Of a stretch of DNA of 64,000 bases, positions 34,308 to 48,200 are shown piece after piece; position 1 is the first letter of the stretch, and every line of letters starts with the position of its first letter. Under the pieces are notes generated by a model. It was not told the origin of the DNA and did not search any database. It saw only the letters and a list, made by a program, of their open reading frames with translations. The stretch is from Acanthosepion esculentum (Eukaryota > Mollusca > Cephalopoda > Sepiida > Sepiidae). The position numbers and the translations under genes are program-made. The stretch is from assembly GCA_964036315.1 (NCBI GenBank), contig CAXIWW010000817.1, forward strand, positions 8,095,501 through 8,159,500, read 5' to 3'.

Positions 34308-37300
34308 TTACAAGCAATCTCAGGCTGCTACAAAACGGCATTTCCTGGCTCTTTTGTGAAAACTGCCTTACAAGCAATCTCAGGCTGATACAAGCCCACA
34401 CCTGCTGGCTCTTCTGTGAAAACTGCGCAAAATCAATCTCAGGCTGCTACAATCCGAATACGCCTGGCTCTTTTGTGACACCTGCCTTACAAGCAATCTC
34501 AGGCTGCTACGATCCCATTTCTCCTGGCTTTTTGTGGAAAGTGCCTTACACGCAAACATAGGATTCTACGAGCCGGTTCTCCTGGGAGATTTGTGAAAAT
34601 TGCCTTACAAGCAATCTCATTCTTCTACAAGCCTACACCTGCTGGCACTTTTAAGACAACTGCATTACAAGCAATCTCAGGCTGCTAAAAAATCGATCTC
34701 CTGGCTCTTTCGTGACAACTGCCTTACAAGCAACGTCAGGCTGCAGCAAGCCCAATGTTCCTGTCTTTTTTGCCAATTGCCTTACAAAATAATCCCAGGC
34801 TGCTACGAGGCGATTTCTCAAGGCTCTTTTGTGGCGACTGCATTACAAGCAACCTCAGGCTGCTACAAGACGAATTCTACTGGCTCTTTTGTGACAACTG
34901 CCTTACAAGCAATGTCAGGCTGCTCCGAGCCGACTTCTCTTGGCTCTCTTGTGTAAACTGCCTTACAAGCAATCTCAGGCTTCTACAAGCCGAATACGCC
35001 TGGCTCTTTTGTAGCAACTGCCTTACATGCAATCACAGCAGCAAGCCCAATTCTCTTGGATTTTTGTGCCAATTTCATTACAAGCAATTCCACGCAGCTA
35101 CGAGCCCGTTTACCCTGGCTTTACACGCAATCTCAGGCTTCTACAAACTTACACCTGCTGACTCTTTTTTTACAACTCCCTTACAAGCAATCTCCCGCTG
35201 CTATCGGCCGACTTCTCCGGGCTATTTGTGAAAACTGTCTTACAAAGGATCTCAGGCTGCTACAAGCCGATTTCTCCTGCCTCTTTTGTGCCAACTTATT
35301 TCCAAGCAATCTCAGGCTGCTACGAGCCGACTATGCCTGGATCTTCTATGACAAATGCCTTACAAGCAATCTACGGCCGCAACAAATCGATCTCCTGGCT
35401 CTTTCGTGACAACTGCCTTACAAGAAATCTCAGGCTACTACAAGCTGACTACACCTTTCTCTTTTGTGGCAACTGCCTTACAAGCAATCTCAGGCTGCAG
35501 CAAGCCCAATTCTCCTTGCTTTTTTTGCCAATTGCCTTACAAGTAATCCCAGGCTGCTACGAGCGTATTTCACCTGGCTCTTTTGTGGCAACTGCCTTAC
35601 AAGCAATACCAGGCCTCTACAAGACGAATTCTCCTGGGTCTTTTGTGAGAACTGCCTTACAAGCAATCTCAGGATGTTACGGGCCGACTACGCCTGGCTC
35701 TTCGATGACAAGTGGCTTACAAGCAAACTCAGGCTGCTACAAGCCGATTTGTCCTGGCTCTTTTTTGGCAACTGCCTTACAAGCAATTTCAGGCTGCTAC
35801 GAGCAGACTTTTCTTGGTTCGTTTGTGAAAACTGCCTTACAAGCCATGTCAGGCTGCAGCAACCCCAACTCTTTCGGCTTTTTGTGCCAATTGGCTTACA
35901 AGCAATCCCAGGCACCAACGAGCCGATTTCTCCTGGCTCTTTTGTGGCAACTGTATTACAAGCAAACTCAGGCTGCTACAAATCGACATCTACTGTCTCT
36001 TTTGTGCGAACTGTCTTACAAGCCATATCAGGCTGCCGCTAGGCCAATTACTTTTTGTGCCAATTGCCTTAAAAAAGCAATCCCAGGCGGCTACGTGACG
36101 ATTTCTCCTGGCTGTTTTGTGGTAACTGCCTTACAAGCAATCTCAAGCTGCTAAAAGCCGAATTATCCTGGCTCTATTGTGACAACTGCCTGAAAAGCAA
36201 TCTCAGGCTGCTACAAGCCGAATTCTCCTGGCTCTCTTGAGACAACTGCCTTACAAGCAAAATCAGGATGCTACGAGCCGACTTCTCATGCCTCTTTTGT
36301 GAAAACTGCCTTACAATCAATCTCAGGCTGCTACAAACCCACATCTCCTGTCTCTTTTGTGAAACTGCCTTGCAAGCAATCTCAGGCCGCTACAAATCGA
36401 CATCTACTGTCTCTTTTGTGCGAACTGTCTCACAAGCAATATCAGGCTGCCGCTAGGCCAATTACTTTTTGTGCCAATTGCCTTAAAAAAGCAATCCCAC
36501 GCGGCTACATGACGATTTCTCCTGGCTGTTTTGTGGTAACAGCCTTACAAGCAATCTCAAGCTGCTACAAGCCGAATTATCCTGGCTCTATTGTGACAAC
36601 TGCCTGAAAAGCAATCTCAGGCTGCAGCAATCCCACTTCTCCAGGCTGTTTGAGGTAACTGCCTTACAAGCAATCTCAGGCTGCTACAAACCGAATTCTC
36701 CTGGCTCTTTTATGACAACTGCCATACAAGCAATGTCAGGCTGCTCCGAGACGACTTCTCTTGGCTCTCTTGTGAAAACTGCCTTACAAGCAATCTCAGG
36801 CTTCTACAAGCCGAATACGCCTGGCTCTTTTGTAGCAACTGCCTTACATGCAATCACAGCAGCAAGCCCAATTCTCTTTGATTTTTGTGCCAATTTCATT
36901 ACAAGCAATTCCACGCAGCTACGAGCCCGTTTCCCATGGCTTTTTGTGAAAATTGCTTTACACGCAATCTCAGGCTTCTACAAACTTACACCTGCTGACT
37001 CTTTTTTGACAACTCCCTAACAAGCAATCTCCCGCTGCTATCGGCCGACTTCTCCGGGCTATTTGTGAAAACTGTCTTACAAAGGATCTCAGGCTGCTAC
37101 AAGCCGATTTCTCCTGCCTCTTTTGCAGCAACTGCCTTACAAGCAATCTCAGTCTGCAACAACCCGGATTCTCCTGGCTCTTTTGTGAAAACTGCCTTAC
37201 AAGCAATGTCAGACTGCTACGAGCCGACTTCTCTTGGCTATTTTGTGAAAACTGCCTTTCAAGCAATCTCAGGCTGCTACAAACCCACATCTCTTGTATC

Positions 37301-38945
37301 TTTTGTGAAAACTGCCTTACAAGCAATCTCAGCCTGCTACAAGCCGAATTGGCCGCTACAAATCGACATATACTGGCTCTTTTGTTACAACTGCCTTACA
37401 ACCTATCCCAGGCTGCTACGAACCGATTTCTCCTGGATCATTTGTGGCATCTGCCTTACAAGCATTCTCAGGCTGCAGCAATATGAATTCTCCTGGCTTT
37501 TTGTGCGAATTGCCTTACAAGCAATCCCAAGCGGCTACGAGCGGATTTCTCCTGGCGCTTTTGTGGCAACTGCCTTACAAGAAATCTCAGGCTGCTAATA
37601 GCCGAATTCTCCTGGCGCTTTTATGACAACTGCCTTACAATAAATATCAGGCTGCTACGAGCCGACTTCTCTTGGCTCTTTTGTGAAAACTGCCTTGCAA
37701 GTAATCTCCGGCTGCTACAAGCCGAATTCTCCTGGCGCTTTTGTGACAACTGCCTTACAAGCAATGTCAGGCAGCTACAAGCCGACTTCACTTGTCTCTT
37801 TTGTGAAAACTGCCTTACAAGTAATATCAGGCCGCTACAAATCGACATCTCCTGTCTCTTTTGTGACAACTGCTTTACAAGCAATCTAAGTCTTCCGCCA
37901 GGACAGTTCTCCTGACTTTTTGTGCCAATTGCTTTTAAAAGAAATCCCAGGCGGCTACGTGCCGATTTCTCCTGGCTCTTTTGTGGTAATAGCCTTACAA
38001 GCAATCTCAGGCTGCTACAAGCCGAATACGCCTGGCTCTTTTGTGAAACAGTTTGCAAGCAAACTCAGGCCACTACAAATAGACATCTCCTGTCTCTTTT
38101 GTGACAACTGATTTACAAGCAATCTCAGACTGCCGCCAGCACTGTTCTCCTGACTTTTTGTGCCAATTGCCTTAAAAGCAATCCCAGGCGGCTACTTGCC
38201 GATATCTCCTGGCTCTTTTGTGGTAACTGCCTTACAAGCAATCTCAGGCTGCTTCAAGCCAAATTCTCCTGGTTCTATTGTGATAACTGCCTTAAAAGCA
38301 ATCTCAGTCTACAGCAAGCCGAATTCTCCTGGCTCTTTTGTGCAAATTGCCTTACAAGTTTTGTGGCAACTGCCTTACATGCAATCTCAGGCGTCTACGA
38401 GCCTACTTATCATGTCTCTTTTGTGAAAACTGCTTTAAATGCAATCACAGGCTGCTACAAAACGACATCTCCTGTCTCTTTTTTTAAAAACTGCCTTACA
38501 AGCAATCTCAGACTGTTACAAGCCGAATACGCCTGGCTCTATTGTGAAACTGCCTTACAAGCAATCTCAGATCGCTACAAATCGACATATCCTGGCTCTT
38601 TTGTGTCAACTGCCTTACAAGCAATCTCAAGCTGTCGCTAGTACAATTCTCCTGACTTAATGTGCCAATTGCCTTAAAAGCAATCCCAGGCGGCTACGAA
38701 CCGATTTCTCCTGGCTCATTTGTGGCAACTGCCTTACAAGAAATCTCAGGCTACTACAAGCCGAATTCTCCTGGCTCTTTTGTGCCAATTGCCTTACAAG
38801 CAATCCCAGGCATCTACGAGCCGACTTCTCTTGTCTCTTTTGTGAAAACGGCCTTAAAAGCAATCTCAGGCTACTACAAAACGACATCACCTGTCTCTTT
38901 TGTTTTAAAACAGACTTACAATCAATCTCAGGTTTTCCGCTAGTC
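34308..38945 (-). repeat. Family B satellite array, minus orientation
   Basis: About 77 units, more diverged from one another than in the first module, with several unit-length indels. Open frames up to 308 codons (35228-36154, plus) reflect long runs of 60-bp units in one frame (20 codons per unit) but shift where units of 58, 59 or 61 bp occur. Much of it is mirrored at about 52.66-55.28 kb. Confidence 0.93.
34600..38250 (+). repeat. Left arm of a second, imperfect inverted duplication in family B
   Basis: Pairs with 55280 down to about 52660 on the other strand. The coordinate sum is 89,880 at the outer end (34600 with 55280) and about 90,911-90,913 further in (37065 with 53846; 38160 with 52753), so this arm has about 1,031 bp more, located between about 34.96 and 36.7 kb. 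Uncommon unit variants appear in the same order in both arms. Confidence 0.8.
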
Positions 38946-40629
38946 TGCTTGTAATGCAATTGGCACAAAAAGCTAAGAGAATTGGGATTGCTGCAGCCTG
39001 AGATTGTTTGTAAGGCAGTTGTCACAATAGAACCAGGAGAATTCGGCTTGTTGCAGCCTGAGATTGCTTGTAAGGCAGTTACCACAAAAGAGCCAGGAGA
39101 AATCCGCACGTAGCCGCCTGGGATTGCTTTTAGGGCAATTGGCACAAAAAGTTAGGAGAACAGTCCTAACAAAAGACACAAAAGAGCCAGGAGATGTCGA
39201 TTTGTAGCGATCTGAGATTGCTTGTAAGGCAGTTTCACAATAGAGCCAGGCGTATTCGGCTTGTAGCCGCCTGAGATTGCTTGTAAGGCAGTTTCACAAA
39301 AGTGACAGGAGATGTCGTTTTGTAGCCGCCTGATATTACTTGTAAGGCAGTTTCACAAAAGAGCCAAGATAAGTCGGCTTGTAATGAAGTTGCCACAAAA
39401 GGGCCAGGAGAAATCGGCTCGTAGCATCCTGGGATTGCATGTAAGGCAATTCGCACAAAAAGCCAGGATAATTCTTATTGCTGCAGCCTGAGAATGCTTG
39501 TAAGGCAGATGCCACAATGAAAGAGGAGAAATCGCTTCGTAGCAGCCTGGGATTTCTTGTAAGGCAATTATCACAACAATTTAGGAGAATTAGACTAGCG
39601 GCAGCCTGAGATTGCTTGTAAGGCAGTTGTCACAAAAGCGCCAGTAGAATTCGGCTTGTAGCAGCCTGAGATTACTTGTAAGGCAGTTTTCACATAAGAG
39701 CCAAGAGAAGTCGGCTCGTAGCCGCATGACATTGCTTGTAAGGCAGTTGTCACAAAAGCGCCAGGAGAATTCGGCTTGAAGCAGCATGAGATTTCTTGTA
39801 AGGCAATTGGCACAAAATAGCCAGGAGAATTGGGATTGCTGCTGCCAGAGATTGCTTTTAAGGCAGTTGTCACAATAGAACCAAAAGAATTCGGCTTATA
39901 GCATCCTGAGATTGCTTGTAAGGCAGTTGTCACAAAAGAGACAGGAGATGTCGTTTTGTAGCAGCCTGATATTATTTGAAAGGCAGTTTTCACAAAAGAG
40001 CCAAGAGAAATCGGCTCGTAGCCGCCTGGGATTGCTTGTAAGGCAATTCGCACAAAAAGGAGAATTCATATTGCTGCAGCCTGAGAATGCTTGTAAGGCA
40101 GATGCCACAAATGAGCCAGGAGAAATCGGTTCGTAGCAGCCTGGGATTGCTGTAAGGCAATTGGCACAAAAAGTCAGGAGAATTTTACTAGCAACAGCTT
40201 GAGATTGCTTGTAAGACAGTTTTCAAAAAGAGTCAGGATATGTCGTTTTGTAGCGGCCTGAGATTGCTTGTAAGGCAGTTTCACAAAGAGCCAGGAGAAT
40301 TCCGCTTGCAGCAACCTGAGATTGCTTGTAAAGCAGTTGCCACAAATGAGCCAGGAGAATTCGGCTCGTAGCCGCGTGGAATTGCTTGTAAGGCAATTGG
40401 CACAAAAAGCTAGGAGTATTGGGATTGCTGCAGCCTGAGATTGCTTGTAAGGCAGTTGTCACAATAGAACCAGGAGAATTCGGCTTGTAGTAGCCTGAGA
40501 TTGCTTGTAAGGCAGTTACCGCAAAAGAGCCAGAAGAAATCGGCACGTAGCCGCCTGGGATTGCTTTTTCGGCAATTGGCACAAAAAGTCAGGAGAACAG
40601 TCCTGGCGGCAGACTGAGATTGTTTGTAA

Positions 40630-41107
40630 GGCAGTTGCCACAAAGAGCCAGGAGATGTCGATTTGTAGCAGCCTGGGATTGCTTGTAAGGCAATTTGCAC
40701 AAAAGATCCAGGAGAATTCGTCTTGCAGCAGCCTGAGATTGCTTGTAAGGCTGTTGTCACAAAAGAGTCAGGAGATGTCGATTTGTAGCGGCCTGAGATT
40801 GCTTGCAAGGCAGTTTCACAAAAGAGCCAGGCGTATTCTGCTTGTAGCAGCCTGAGATTTCTTGTAAGGCAGTTTCACAAAAGAGCCAGGCGTATTCGTC
40901 TTGTAGCAGGCTGAGATTGATTGTAAGGCATTTTTAAAAATAGAGACAGGAGATGTCGTTTTGTAGCAGCCTGAGATTTCTCTTAAAGCAGTTTTCACAA
41001 AAGCGACAAGAGAAGTCGGCTCGTAGACGCCTGGGATTGCTTGTAAGGCAATTTGCGCAAAAGAGCCAGGAGAATTCCGCATGCATCAGCCAGAGATTGC
41101 TTGTAAG
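40630..41107 (+). repeat. 478-bp tandem duplication in family B, copy 1
   Basis: ATTTGTAGCA at 40661 and 41139 lies in matching context (offset 478), and the match continues over about eight units, including the uncommon AAGATCCAGGAGAATTCGTC and CTCTTAAAGCAG variants. Ends are approximate. Confidence 0.85.
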
Positions 41108-41585
41108 GCAGTTGCCACAAAAGAGCCAGGAGATGTCGATTTGTAGCAGCCTGGGATTGCTTGTAAGGCAATTTGCACAAAAGATCCAGGAGAATTCGTC
41201 TTGCAGCAGCCTGAGATTGCTTGTAAGGCTGTTGTCACAAAAGAGACAGGAGATGTCGATTTGTAGCGGCCTGAGATTGCTTGCAAGGCAGTTTCACAAA
41301 AGAGCCAGGCGTATTCTGCTTGTAGCAGCCTGAGATTTCTTGTAAGGCAGTTTCACAAAAGAGCCAGGCGTATTCGTCTTGTAGCAGGCTGAGATTGATT
41401 GTAAGGCATTTTTAAAAAAAGAGACAGGAGATGTCGTTTTGTAGCAGCCTGAGATTTCTCTTAAAGCAGTTTTCACAAAAGGGACAAGAGAAGTCGGCTC
41501 GTAGACGCCTGGGATTGCTTGTAAGGCAATTTGCGCAAAAGAGCCAGGAGAATTCCGCATGCATCAGCCAGAGATTGCTTGTAAG
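41108..41585 (+). repeat. 478-bp tandem duplication in family B, copy 2
   Basis: Second copy of 40630-41107. Divergence resumes near 41,600, where GAGATGTCG of copy 1 corresponds to GAGAAATCGG. A few single-base differences separate the copies. Confidence 0.85.
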
Positions 41586-41841
41586 GCAGTTGCCACAAAT
41601 GAGCCAGGAGAAATCGGCTTGTAGCCGCCTGGGATTGCTTGTAAGGCAATTGGCACAAAAAGCTAGTAGAACTGGGATTGCTGCAGCCTGAGATTACTTG
41701 TAAGGCTGTTGTAACAATAGAACCAGGAGAATTCGGCTTGTAGCAGCCTGAGATTGCTTGTAAGGCAGTTACCACAAAAGAGCCAGGAGAAATCGGCACG
41801 TAGACGCCTGGGATTGCTTTTAAGTCAATTGGCATAAAAAG

Positions 41842-44800
41842 TCAGGAGAACTGTCCTGGCGGCAGTCTGAAATTGCTTGTAAGGCAGTTGTCACAAAAGC
41901 GCCAGAAGAATTCGGCTTGTAGCAGCCTGAGATTACTTGTAAGGCAGTTTTCACATAAGAGCCAAGAGAAGTCGGCTCGTAGCCGCATGACATTGCTTGT
42001 AAGGCAGTTGTCACAAAAGCGCCAGGAGAATTCGGCTTGAAGCAGCATGAGATTTCTTGTAAGGCAGTTGCCACAAAAGAGCCAGGAGATGTCGATTTGT
42101 ATCAGCCTGGGATTGCTTGTAAGGCAATTTGCACGAAAGAGCCGGGAGAATTCGTCTGGCAGCAGCCTGAGATTGCTTGTAAGGCAGTTGTCACAAAAGA
42201 GACAGGAGATGTCGACTTGTAGCGGCCTGAGATTGCTTGCAAGGCATTTTGACAAAAGAGCCAGGCGTATTCGGCTTGTAGCAGCTTGTCTCCTGGGTGG
42301 GGGGTCGTACGCATGGGACTTTCTGGGACTGGGGGTCGTTTGCTTGGTCCTTTCTGGGTCTGTCTCCTGGGTGGGGGGTCGTCTGAGTGGGACTTTCTGG
42401 GCTGGGGGTCGTCTGCGTGGGACATTCTGGTACTGTCTCCTGGGACGGGGCTCGTTTGCATGGGACTTTCTTGGACTGGAGGTCGTCTGCGTGGGACTTT
42501 CTTGGACAGTCTCCTGGGTGGGGGCTCCTCTGCATGGGATTTTCTGGGACTGGGGGTCGTCTGAGTCTGACTTTCTGGGATTGTCTCCTGGGTGGGGGTC
42601 GTCTGTTTGGGACTTTCTGGGACTGTCTCCTGGGTGGGGGATCGTCTGCGTGGGACTTTCTGGGACTGGGGGTCGTCTGCGTGGGACTTTCTGGGAGTGT
42701 CTCCTGGGTGGGGGATCGTCTGCGTGTGACATTCTGGGACTGTCTCCTGGGTGGGTGTTCGTCTGCGTTGGATTTTCTTGGACTGGGGGTCGTCTGCGTG
42801 GGACTTTCTGGGACTGTCTCCTGGGTGGGGGTCGTCTGCATGGGACTTCCTGGGACGGGGGGCCGTCTGCGTGGGACTTTATGGGACTGTCTCCTGGGTG
42901 GGTGTCGTCTGCGTGGGATTTTTGGGACTGTCTCCTTGGTGAGGGTCGTCTGGGTGGGACTTTCTTGGACTGGGGGCTCGTCTGCGTGGGACATTCTGGG
43001 ACTGTCTCCTGGGTGGGGGGTCGTCTGCGTGGGACTTTCTGGGACTGTCTCCTGGGTGGGTGTTCTTCTGCGTGGAACTTTCTGGGACTGGGGGTCGTCT
43101 GTGTGGGTCTTGCTTGGACTGTCTCCTGTCTGGGGGTCGTCTGCGTGGGACTTTCTTCGACTGGGGCTCGTCTGCGTTGGACTTTCTGGGACTGTCTCCT
43201 GGGTGGGGGTCGTCTGCTTGGGATATCTGGGACTGTCTCCTGGGTGGGGTGTCGTCGGCATGGGACTTTCTGTGACTCGGGGTCGTCTGCGTGGGTCTTT
43301 CTTGGACTCTCTCCTGGGTGGGCGGTCTTCTGCGTGGGACTTTCTGGGACTGTCTCCTGGGTGGGGAGTCGTCTGCGTGGGACTTTCTGTGACTGGTGGT
43401 CGTCTGCGTGGGTCTTTCTGGGACTGTCTCCTGGGAGGTGTTTCGTCTGCGTGGGACTTTCTGGGACTGTCTCCTTGGTGGGGGGGTGTCGTCTGCGTGG
43501 GACTTTCTGGGACTGTCTCCTGGGTGGGGGGTCGTCTGCATGGGACTTTCTGGGACTGTCTCCTGGGAGGTGTTTCTTCTGCGTGGGACTTTCTGGGGAT
43601 GTCTCCTTGGTGGGGGGGTCGTCTGCATGGGTCTTTCTGGGACAGTCTCCTGGGTGCGGTGTCGTCTGCGTGGGACTTTGTGGGACTGGGGGTCTTCTGC
43701 GTTGGAATTTCTGGGACTGGGGGTTGTCTGCGTGGGTCCTTCTGGGACTCTCTCCTGGGTGGGTTGTCGTCTGCGTGGGACTTTCTGGGACTCTTTCCTT
43801 GGTGGGGACTCGTCTGCGTGTGACTTTCTGGGACAGTGGTTCGTCACGCGTGGGTCTGTCTGGGACCGTCTCCTGGGTGGGGGTCGTCTGCATGGGACTT
43901 CCTGGGACGGGGGGTCGTCTGCGTGGGACTTGATGGGACTGTCTCCTGGGTGGGTGTCGTCTGCGTGGGACTTTCTGGGACTGTCTCCTTCGTGACAGTC
44001 GTCTGGGTGGGACTTTCTTGGACTGGGGGCTCGTCTGCGTGGGACATTCTGGGACTGTCTCCTGGGTGGGGGGTCGTCTGCGTGGGACTTTCTGGGACTG
44101 TCTCCTGGGAGGGTGTGCTTCTGCGTGGCACTTTCTGTGACTGGGGGTCGTCTGCGTGGGTCTTGCTGGGACTGTCTCCTGTCTGGGGGTCGTCTGCGTG
44201 GGACTTTCTTCGACTGGGGCTCGTCTGCGTTGGACTTTCTGGGACTGTCTCCTGGGTGGGGGTCGTCTGCTTGGGATATCTGGGACTGTCTCCTGGGTGG
44301 GGTGTCGTCGGCATGGGACTTTCTGTGACTCGGGGTCGTCTGCGTGGGTCTTTCTTGGACTCTCTCCTGGGTGGGCGGTCTTCTCCGTGGGACTTTCTGG
44401 GACTGTCTCCTGGGTGTGGAGTCGTCTGCGTGGGACTTTCTGGGACTGGGGGTCGTCTGCGTCGGTCTTTCTGGGACTGTCTCCTGGGAGGTGTTTCGTC
44501 TGCATGGGTCTTTCTGGGACAGTCTCCTGGGTGCGGTGTCGTCTGCGTGGGACTTTGTGGGACTGGGGGTCGTCTGCGTTGGAATTTCTGGGACTGGGGG
44601 TCGTCTGCGTGGGTCCTTCTGGGACTCTCTCCTGGGTGGGTGGTCGTCTGCGTGGGACTTTCTGGGTCTCTTTCCTTAGTGGGGACTCGTATGCGTGGGA
44701 CTTTCTGGGACAGTGGTTCGTCTGCGTGGGTCTGTCTGGGACAGTCTCCTGGGTGCGGTGTCGTCTGCGTGGGACTTTGTGGGACTGGGGGTTGTCTGCG

Positions 44801-45288
44801 TGGGACGTTCTGGGACTGGGGGTCGTCTGCGTGGGACTTTCTGGGACTGTCTCCTGAGTGGGGGGGGTCGTCTTTTTGGGACTTTCTGGGACTGGCTCCT
44901 GGGTGGGGGGCACGTATGCGTGGGATTTTCTGTGACTGGGGGTCGTCTGCGTGGGACTTTCTGGGACTGTCTCCTGGGTGGGGGGCCGTCTAAGTGGGAC
45001 TTTCTGGGACTGGGGTCGTCTGCGAGGGACTTTCTGGGACTGTTTCCTGGGTGGGGACTCGTCTGCGTGGGACTTTCTGGGACAGTGGGTCGTCTGCGTG
45101 GGTCTGTCTCGGACAGTCTCCTGCGTGCGGTGTCGTCTGCGTGGGACTTTCTGGGACTGGGGTTTGTCTGCGTGGGACTTTCTTCGACTGGGGCTCGTCT
45201 GCGTTGGACTTTCTGGGACTGTCTCCTGGGTGGGGGTCGTCTGCTTGGGATATCTGGGACTGTCTTCTTGGTGGGGTGTCGTCGGCAT
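41842..45288 (-). other. 1,148-codon open frame across a C/B junction, judged non-coding
   Basis: The longest open frame in the window. Read on the minus strand it begins in family C with cycling Pro/Thr/Ser/Arg-rich segments (KSHADD, KVPRRRPP, SPTQTTP) and from about 42,286 runs into family B, giving Cys/Leu-rich text (NCLTSNLRL). The C consensus has no stop in any frame and its two unit lengths are both 1 modulo 3, so such frames arise without selection. Other frames over the same bases are also long and open on both strands (42047-43933 plus, 43836-44993 plus). No signal peptide, domain or splice evidence is visible. A gene predictor would probably call it. Confidence 0.75.
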
Positions 45289-48200
45289 GGGACTTTCTGT
45301 GACTCGGGGTCGTCTGCGTGGGTCTTTCTTGGACTCTCTCCTGGGTGGGCGGTCTTCTGCGTGGGACTTTCTGGGACTGTCTCCTGGGTGTGGAGTCGTC
45401 TGCGTGGGACTTTCTGGGACTGGGGGTCGTCTGCGTCGGTCTTTCTGGGACTGTCTCCTGGGAGGTGTTTCGTCTGCGTGGGACTTTCTGGGGCTGTCTC
45501 CTTGGTGGGGGGGTCGTCTGCATGGGTCTTTCTGGGACAGTCTCCTGGGTGCGGTGTCGTCTGCGTGGGACTTTGTGGGACTGGGGGTCGTCTGCGTTGG
45601 AATTTCTGGGACTGGGGGTCGTCTGCGTGGGTCCTTCTGGGACTCTCTCCTGGGTGGGTGGTCGTCTGCGTGGGACTTTCTGGGACTCTTTCCTTAGTGG
45701 GGACTCGTATGCGTGGGACTTTCTGGGACAGTGGTTCGTCTGCGTGGGTCTGTCTGGGACAGTCTCCTGGGTGCGGTGTCGTCTGCGTGGGACTTTGTGT
45801 GACTGGGGGTTGTCTGCGTGGGACGTTCTGGGACTGGGGGTCGTCTGCGTGGGACTTTCTGGGACTGTCTCCTGAGTGGGGGGGTCGTCTTTTTGGGACT
45901 TTCTGGGACTGGCTCCTGGGTGGGGGGCACGTATGCGTGGGATTTTCTGTGACTGGGGGTCGTCTGCGTGGGACTTTCTGGGACTGTCTCCTGGGTGGGG
46001 GGCCGTCTAAGTGGGACTTTCTGGGACTGGGGTCGTCTGCGAGGGACTTTCTGGGACTGTTTCCTGGGTGGGGACTCGTCTGCGTGGGACTTTCTGGGAC
46101 AGTGGGTCGTCTGCGTGGGTCTGTCTCGGACAGTCTCCTGCGTGCGGTGTCGTCTGCGTGGGACTTTCTGGGACTGGGGTTTGTCTGCGTGGGACTTTCT
46201 TCGACTGGGGCTCGTCTGCGTTGGACTTTCTGGGACTGTCTCCTGGGTGGGGGTCGTCTGCTTGGGATATCTGGGACTGTCTTCTTGGTGGGGTGTCGTC
46301 GGCATGGGACTTTCTGTGACTCGGGTTCGTCTGCGTGGGTCTTTCTTGGACTCTCTCCTGGGTGGGCGTTCTTCTGCGTGGGACTTTCTGGGACTGTCTC
46401 CTGGGTGCGGAGTCGTCTGCGTGGGACTTTCTGGGACTGGGGTCGTCTGCGTGGGACTTTCTGGGACTGTTTCCTGGGTGGGGACTCCTCTGCGTGGGAC
46501 TTTCTGGGACAGTGGGTCGTCTGCGTGGGTCTGTCTCGGACAGTCTCCTGGGTGCGGTGTCGTCTGCGTGGGACTTTCTGGGACTGGGGGTTGTCTGCGT
46601 GGGACTTTCTCGGACTGGGGGTCGTCTGCGTGGGACTTTCTGGGACTGTCTCCTGGGTGGGGGGTCGTCTTTTTGGAAATTTCTGGGACTGGCTCCTGGG
46701 TGGGGGGCCGTCTGCGTAGGACTTTTTGGGACTGGGGTCGTCTGCGTGGGACTTTCTGGGACTGGGGGCCTTCTGCGTGGGACTTTCTGGGAGTGGGGGT
46801 CGTCTGCGTGCGACTTTCTGGGACTGTCTCCTGGGTGGGGGGTCGTCTGTTTTGTACTTTCTGACAACTGTCTCCTGTGTGTTGTGTCGTCTGCGTGGGA
46901 CTTTCTGGGACTGGGGGTCTTCTGCGTGTGACTTTCTGTGAATGTGGGTCGTCTACGTGGGACATTCTGGGACTGTCTCCGGTGTGGGGGTCGTCTGCGT
47001 GGGACTTTCTGGGACTGTCTCCTGGGTGGGGGTCATCTGCATGGGACTTTCTGGGACTGGGGGTCGTCTGCGTGGGACTTTCTGGCACTGTCTCCTGGGT
47101 GGGGGGTCGTCTGTTTGTGACTTTCTGAGAACTGTCTCCTGTGTGGTGTGTCGTCTGCGTGGGATTTTCTGGGACTGGGGTCTTCTGCGTGTGACTTTGT
47201 CGGACTGGGGGTCGTCTGCGTGGGACTTTCTGGGACTGGGGGCCGTCTGCGTGGGACTTTCTGGGACTGTCTCCTTGGACTGTGGGTCGTCTGCGTTGGA
47301 CTTCCTGGGACTGGGGGTCGTCTGCGTTGGACTTTCTCGGAATGGGTGTCGTCTGCGTGGGACTTTCTGGGACTGTCTCCTGGTTGGGGGGTCGTCTGCG
47401 TGGGACTTTCTGCGACTGTCTCCTGGGTGGGGGTCGTCTTCATGCGACTTCCTGGGACTGGGGGTCTTCTGCGTGAGACTTTCTGGGACTGTCTCCTGGG
47501 TGCAGGGTCGTCTGCGTGGGATATCTGGGACTGTCACCTGGGTGGTGGGTCCTCTGCATGTGACTCTCTGGGACTGGGGATCGTCTGCGTGGGACTTTCT
47601 GGGACTGTCTCCTGGGTGGGGGCTCGTCCGCGTGGGACTTTCTGGGACTGTCTCCTGGGTGGGGTGTCGTCGGCATGGGACTTTCTGTGACTCGGGGTCG
47701 TCTACGTGGGTCTTTCTTGGACTCTCTCCTGGGTGGGCGTTCTTCTGCGTGGGACTTTCTGGGACTGTCTCCTGGGTGCGGAGTCGTCTGCGTGGGACTT
47801 TCTGGGACTGGGGGTCGTCTGCGTCGGTCTTTCTGGGACTGTCTCCTGGGAGGTGTTTCGTCTGCGTGGGACTTTCTGGGGCTGTCTCCTTGGTGGGGGG
47901 GTCGTCTGCATGGGTCTTTCTGGGACAGTCTCCTGGGTGCGGTGTCGTCTGCGTGGGACTTTGTGGGACTGGGGGTCGTCTGCGTTGGAATTTCTGGGAC
48001 TGGGGGTCGTCTGCGTGGGTCTTTCTGGGACTCTCTCCTGGGTGGGTGGTCGTCTGCGTGGGACTTTCTGGGACTCTTTCCTTAGTGGGGACTCGTCTGC
48101 GTGGGACTTTCTGGGACAGTGGTTCGTCTGCGTGGGTCTGTCTGGGACAGTCTCCTGGGTGCGGTGTCGTCTGCGTAGGACTTTGTGGGACTGGGGGTTG

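Larger units (their letters stand above)
38946..42286 (+). repeat. Family B satellite array, plus orientation
   Basis: About 56 units. The switch from minus orientation is at GCTAGTC/TGCTTGTAATGCAA (38945/38946). Contains a 478-bp tandem duplication (next entry). A marker unit with GAGAATGCTTGTAAGGCAG occurs at 39490 and 40083, 593 bp apart. It joins family C at 42286/42287 in AGCAGC/TTGTCTCCTGG, a junction different from the one at 6708. Confidence 0.93.
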
